This document shows positions 6,426 to 9,867 of a stretch of 9,867 nucleotides of DNA, one piece after another (the stretch's first letter is position 1; each line of letters opens with the position of its first letter). The stretch covers positions 1 to 9,867 of the forward strand of contig JAGYOJ010000040.1 in assembly GCA_018399435.1 (NCBI GenBank). Direction: 5' to 3'. This DNA comes from Actinomycetota bacterium. Lineage in GTDB: Bacteria > Actinomycetota > Humimicrobiia > Humimicrobiales > Humimicrobiaceae. The position numbers and the translations under genes were made by a program. A model generated the notes under the pieces. The model made no database searches and had not been told where the DNA came from. It saw nothing but the letters and a program-made list of their open reading frames with translations.

Positions 6426-8513
6426 ATGAGTAAATTAAGTTGTGACAAAAAGAAAGTAATAGGCTTGTTTTCAGGCAATAGTACCGGGAAAACTTCCCTT
6501 TCTGAATGTTTTCTTTACAATTCCGAAGCTATCGATAGATTAGGCAAAGTTGAAAACAAAAATACAGTTTCAGACCATGACCCTATTGAAACAGATAAGG
6601 GTTTTTCAATAAATTCTAGTGTATTAAATTACCAATGGGGTGATTACCATATAAACCTTATTGATACTCCTGGCTATATAGATTTTATTGGAAAAGCATT
6701 CGCAGCTGCAAAAGTTGTTGATAGCGCATTATTCTTAGTAGATCCAAAATCAGGCATACAGGCTACATCTGAAAGAATTATACGTTTGTTAAAAGAAAAA
6801 GGAATGCCTGTATTTTGTGTAATTAATAAACTAGACCAGGAAAATCTAGAATTTTTCTCATCTTTAGATGAAATTAAAGAAAACTATAAAATTAATTTAG
6901 TGCCAATAACTATTCCAGCCAGCACTGGCGAAAACTTTTCTCAGATAATCGACTTGTTAAAAAACAAGGCTTTTAATTATAAAAAGGATTCGCCCAAGGG
7001 TAAGGAAGCCGAAGTAGAAGAAGCTCAAAAAGAAATTACAGAAAAACAGCATAATGAATTAATAGAATCTATAGTTGAAACTGATGATGAGCTGCTAAAT
7101 AAATATTTAGAAGGCGAAAAAATCGATGATGAATTAATAGCAAAAAATTTTAAAAAAGCTGTGGTTGATGGAAAGGTGATTCCTGTATTTTCAATTTCAT
7201 CTGGTAAAAATTTTGGAATTGATATTTTAATGGACTATATAAATCAACTAATGCCTTCACCATTAGATTCAGGCAGCATAAAAACTAAAAAAATATCAAG
7301 CGGAGAAGAAGTTAAATTAGAGGCAAATGACAGCGGGCCAATTTGCGGATATGTTTTTAAAACTATGTCAGACCCTTATATCGGAAAACTTTCAGTATTT
7401 AGGCTTTTTTCGGGCAACATAAAAGCAAATGAAAGCTACTACATTTCCAGCGAGAAAAAATCCTTTAAATTTTCAAATATATTCACCCTTCAGGGGAAAG
7501 AACAAATAGAAGTAGAAAACGCATCTGGCGGAGATATTGTAGCTGCCTCTAAGATTATGGAGATATCAAATGATGATACTATATCAGCAGAAAACAATGC
7601 TTTAGAAATTGAAAAAGTTAAATACCCGGAGCCTACCCTGCCCAGGACAATAGTTCCTTTAACTAAAGGGGATGAAGAAAAAATAAATAGCGGGCTCTCT
7701 AGATTAATTGAAGAAGATCCAACCTTAAAACAAGAATTAGATACAGAAACAAAGCAAAACATAGTGTGGGGAATGGGAGAGCTGCATTTATCAATGGTCA
7801 GGGAAAGCTTAAAGAAAAAATTTGAAATAGGCTCTGAAATGCATACTCCCGAAGTAGCGCATAAAGAAACTATTAAAAAAGAGGCAGAATCAGAATATAA
7901 ATATAAAAAGCAATCCGGGGGAAGAGGACAATACGGCCATGTATTTTTGAAAGTAAAGCCTAAAAAAAGAGGCGAGGGTTATGAATTTGAAGACAGTATA
8001 TTTGGGGGCGCCATACCCAAAGGCTATATACCGGGGGCAGAAAAGGGTGTAGTGGAAGCTATGAAAGAAGGGGTTCTTGCAAGATATCCAGTAGTTGACA
8101 TATATGTTAACCTTTTTGATGGATCATATCACAGCGTGGACTCTTCTGAAATGGCATTTAAGATAGCGGCGTCTATGGCTTTTAAAAAAGCTGTGCAACA
8201 TGCAAGCCCTTGCATTATCGAACCAATTATAAAACTTGAAATAGTTGTACCAGAAGAATATATGGGTGATATAATTGGTGATATAAACTCAAAAAGGGGT
8301 AAAATAATTTCAATGACACCTTCAGATGATAAAACACAGACTATAAAGGCAAATGTTCCACAATCAGAGACATTTAATTATACTATTGATTTGATATCAA
8401 TTACTAAAGGGCGCGGATATTTCAAGCAGGAATTTTCACATTACGAAGAACTCCCCCCAAATATAGCTGAAAAACTAATTGAGGAAAGGCAAAAAGAGAA
8501 AGATGAAAAATAA
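6426..8513 (+). CDS. EF-G-like translational GTPase (FusA2 type)
   Basis: This 695-aa protein has the full EF-G layout: GTPase domain (about 10-280), domain II (about 300-380), domain III (about 405-480), domain IV (about 485-600) and domain V (about 600-675). It is the EF-G-like paralogue rather than canonical EF-G: the P-loop is GNSTGKTS (17-24) instead of AHIDAGKTT, switch I contains AIDRLGKVENKNTVSDHDP, and switch II is DTPGYID (80-86) with Tyr84 replacing the catalytic His. The G4 motif is NKLD (134-137). Domain IV keeps QSGGRGQYGH (496-505) and the tip YHSVDSSE (568-575). Such paralogues are reported to have uncertain roles and weak or absent translocation activity. GGGAGGA lies 5 bases before the ATG. 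It is the first gene of the rightward unit and overlaps the next gene by 11 bases. Confidence 0.93.
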   Translation: MSKLSCDKKKVIGLFSGNSTGKTSLSECFLYNSEAIDRLGKVENKNTVSDHDPIETDKGFSINSSVLNYQWGDYHINLIDTPGYIDFIGKAFAAAKVVDSALFLVDPKSGIQATSERIIRLLKEKGMPVFCVINKLDQENLEFFSSLDEIKENYKINLVPITIPASTGENFSQIIDLLKNKAFNYKKDSPKGKEAEVEEAQKEITEKQHNELIESIVETDDELLNKYLEGEKIDDELIAKNFKKAVVDGKVIPVFSISSGKNFGIDILMDYINQLMPSPLDSGSIKTKKISSGEEVKLEANDSGPICGYVFKTMSDPYIGKLSVFRLFSGNIKANESYYISSEKKSFKFSNIFTLQGKEQIEVENASGGDIVAASKIMEISNDDTISAENNALEIEKVKYPEPTLPRTIVPLTKGDEEKINSGLSRLIEEDPTLKQELDTETKQNIVWGMGELHLSMVRESLKKKFEIGSEMHTPEVAHKETIKKEAESEYKYKKQSGGRGQYGHVFLKVKPKKRGEGYEFEDSIFGGAIPKGYIPGAEKGVVEAMKEGVLARYPVVDIYVNLFDGSYHSVDSSEMAFKIAASMAFKKAVQHASPCIIEPIIKLEIVVPEEYMGDIIGDINSKRGKIISMTPSDDKTQTIKANVPQSETFNYTIDLISITKGRGYFKQEFSHYEELPPNIAEKLIEERQKEKDEK

Positions 8514-9723
8514 ATATAGAAAATTAACTTTGTTACTTGACCGTTTCCCCTATATTATATTTATTGTCATAATAGGGTTTTCCTTATTAATCTTTTTTAT
8601 TGTCAATAGCAATTTAGAATTAAACTTTTTTTCTTCAGCTCCCGTAGAAACTGAAGCAGAAGAAAAATTTAATGTATTTATTGCCTCTCCCACAGATAGT
8701 AAGATATTTAATTTTATAAACAAAAATGAGACAGTGCCTATAGAAATAAAGGCTAAGGAAATAGAAAACACAATTAATGAAATTAATGTATTGATAAATG
8801 ATCAAACTATCAAAACATTAAGCACTCCCCCTTATGAATTTAACTGGAATCCACAGGAAGAAGGCGAATACCAATTAATAGCACAGGTACTAAACCCTGA
8901 AGGCGAAATCATAGCAGTTTCAAACGAGATAAGTTTTTTAGTTAATTACGAACAAAATGAATCTGAAGAGAAGATAATTAATGAAGATATAGAAGCTAAA
9001 AAAGCAAGAATTCTTTCAGAATCTCAATACAGGATACAAAATGATTCCAATGGAAAACCTATTTTTTCATATAAATGCTATACTCCGCCTGTTATTGACG
9101 CCAGCATCCAAGAATGGGATATTTATGAAAAATTTACTAATTTTGTCCCTACCATAAAAAAAGAAAATTACACTAGCCATTTAGACGCATCCGGCACTTT
9201 TTACTCCTGCTGGGATGATGACAACTTTTATTTTGCTATCCAAGTTATTGACGATGTTCTTAACCAATCTTATACTGGCAACCAGCTAAACAATGGGGAT
9301 AGTGTTGTTTTGGTAATAGATACTGCATTAGAAGATGACTTTCAAATACAGTTTTTAAATAGCGATGATTTTCAAATAGAATTTTCTCCCGGCAACTTTT
9401 CAAATATAGGGCCTGAGGCTTTTATTAGATGGCCTTCAAACTCTGCCCCCAATGGCGCTAATATTAAGTCATCAAGATTATCTGATGGCTATATAATAGA
9501 AGCCGCCGTTCCCTGGCATAATTTTACGAATTACACTGTACAAGATGAAGATATCTTCGGCTTTACTGTTTCTATACTGGATACTGATAATCTTGAGTCT
9601 ACAGAGCTGGTAGTTTCTTCGTCTAAGCAATTTGATTTTAATAATATTTTTACTTTAGGGAATATGGTTTTAATTGATGCCGGAGATTTAACAGAAGAGC
9701 AGGAAGAAATAGAAGAACAGTAA
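8503..9723 (+). CDS. Membrane-anchored protein with Ig-like and CBM9-like carbohydrate-binding domains
   Basis: This 406-aa protein begins with a short basic cytoplasmic stretch (MKNKYRK) and one hydrophobic segment (about 17-36), so the remainder should be extracytoplasmic. Residues about 56-147 look like a bacterial Ig-like beta domain (FNVFIASPTDSK, then PYEFNWNPQEEGEYQLIAQV). A charged linker (148-180) leads to a CBM9/DOMON-type beta-sandwich at about 190-393, shown by PPVIDASIQEWD (195-206), DDNFYFAIQVIDD (239-251), GDSVVLVIDT (265-274), DFQIEFSPGNF (289-299) and DGYIIEAAVPWHNF (328-341). CBM9-like domains bind sugars. No catalytic domain is seen. C192 and C236 could form a disulfide, and the C-terminus is acidic. 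The ATG at 8503 is preferred over a TTG at 8479 because it directly precedes the anchor. Overlap with the GTPase gene suggests coupling. Substrate and role are unknown. Confidence 0.85.
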   Translation: MKNKYRKLTLLLDRFPYIIFIVIIGFSLLIFFIVNSNLELNFFSSAPVETEAEEKFNVFIASPTDSKIFNFINKNETVPIEIKAKEIENTINEINVLINDQTIKTLSTPPYEFNWNPQEEGEYQLIAQVLNPEGEIIAVSNEISFLVNYEQNESEEKIINEDIEAKKARILSESQYRIQNDSNGKPIFSYKCYTPPVIDASIQEWDIYEKFTNFVPTIKKENYTSHLDASGTFYSCWDDDNFYFAIQVIDDVLNQSYTGNQLNNGDSVVLVIDTALEDDFQIQFLNSDDFQIEFSPGNFSNIGPEAFIRWPSNSAPNGANIKSSRLSDGYIIEAAVPWHNFTNYTVQDEDIFGFTVSILDTDNLESTELVVSSSKQFDFNNIFTLGNMVLIDAGDLTEEQEEIEEQ

Positions 9724-9731
9724 AGCTACTG
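9718..9731. terminator. Small hairpin between convergent genes, possible bidirectional terminator
   Basis: CAGTA and TACTG form a perfect 5-bp stem around the loop AAGC. It overlaps the stop of the CBM9-like gene and sits 3 bases after the stop of the convergent gene. Rightward it is followed by CCCTTATTTTTC and leftward by TTCTTCTATTTC, both T-rich. The stem is short and weak, so a terminator role is tentative. Confidence 0.35.
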
Positions 9732-9734
9732 CCC

Positions 9735-9867
9735 TTATTTTTCTTCAAGTTTTTTAATCCTTTTTTCAAGTTCTTCTAATTTCTTTTTCTTTTCTAATTT
9801 TTCTATTATTGCCTGCCTGATAAAAACAGAGGTAGCCATAGATTGTTTGCCAGCTTCCTTTTTTGCC
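9735..9867 (-). CDS. Possible ribbon-helix-helix (CopG-like) protein, C-terminal part
   Basis: An open frame enters from the right edge and ends at TAA (9737-9735), giving 43 visible residues. The segment KKEAGKQSMATSVFIRQAII resembles the two helices of ribbon-helix-helix DNA-binding proteins, where the turn is followed by a (S/T)xFIRxAI helix. The remainder, EKLEKKKKLEELEKRIKKLE, is strongly charged with leucine or isoleucine at heptad-like spacing and should form a helix or short coiled coil. The start and the DNA-contacting strand lie outside the window, so the family call is provisional. The gene converges on the CBM9-like gene with 11 bases between stop codons. An antitoxin or a small repressor are both possible; neither can be shown here. 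Confidence 0.5.
   Translation of the reverse strand, partial: AKKEAGKQSMATSVFIRQAIIEKLEKKKKLEELEKRIKKLEEK

Noticed and set aside
9345..9395. Short internal duplication DDFQIQF / DDFQIEF in the CBM9-like domain
   Set aside because: The second copy is the normal CBM9 motif leading to SPGNF; the first is too short to separate a duplication from chance strand similarity.
8479..9723. CBM9-like protein starting at TTG 8479
   Set aside because: It would add eight basic residues inside the GTPase gene; ATG 8503 is a stronger start and still leaves a normal positively charged N-terminus before the anchor.
1..9867. A hidden defence island, CRISPR array, mobile element or RNA gene
   Set aside because: Scanning both strands showed no regularly spaced repeats, transposase, integrase, cloverleaf or rRNA-like sequence; apart from the operator-like array and gene pairing noted above, the content is mostly conserved housekeeping genes.

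Overview
The window is AT-rich bacterial DNA, roughly one third G+C by eye, with tightly packed genes and clear Shine-Dalgarno (SD) sites. It holds two divergent transcription units separated by one regulatory region of about 215 bases, plus the end of a third gene at the right edge. The gene order pdxS-pdxT-yebC-ruvC-ruvA-ruvB-queA resembles actinobacterial and clostridial/Firmicutes-type genomes. The AT-rich composition and the EF-G-like paralogue would suit an uncultured anaerobic Gram-positive-related lineage. That placement is inference; no rRNA or lineage-specific marker is present.

Left unit (1-6210, minus strand, read right to left): lemA, htpX, pdxS, pdxT, yebC, ruvC, ruvA, ruvB and the 5' end of queA. 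Gaps are 18 bases or less, and several genes overlap (pdxT/yebC by 17 bases, ruvC/ruvA by ATGA), so one polycistronic message is likely. It combines membrane quality control (LemA, HtpX), pyridoxal phosphate synthesis (PdxS/PdxT), a YebC-family protein, the Holliday-junction machinery RuvC-RuvA-RuvB, and the queuosine enzyme QueA. ruvB most plausibly starts at an ATT codon, which lengthens it to 342 aa, and htpX starts at TTG.

Central regulatory region (6211-6425): it has a plausible extended -10 promoter for each direction and several copies of a 9-bp word, ACTTTAACC. Two copies are in tandem at 10-bp spacing, two form a perfect inverted repeat that encloses a TATAAT, and two lie just downstream of the rightward promoter. 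This looks like an operator array for an unidentified regulator and is the most interesting non-coding signal in the window.

Right unit (6426-9723, plus strand): an EF-G-like translational GTPase of the FusA2 type, with Tyr in place of the switch II catalytic His. It overlaps by 11 bases a membrane-anchored protein with an Ig-like domain and a C-terminal CBM9-like carbohydrate-binding domain. A small hairpin separates this unit from a convergent partial gene (9735-9867, minus) that resembles the C-terminal part of a ribbon-helix-helix protein.

I saw no tRNA, rRNA, CRISPR array, insertion sequence, defence system or riboswitch. No gene-free stretch exceeds 300 bases.
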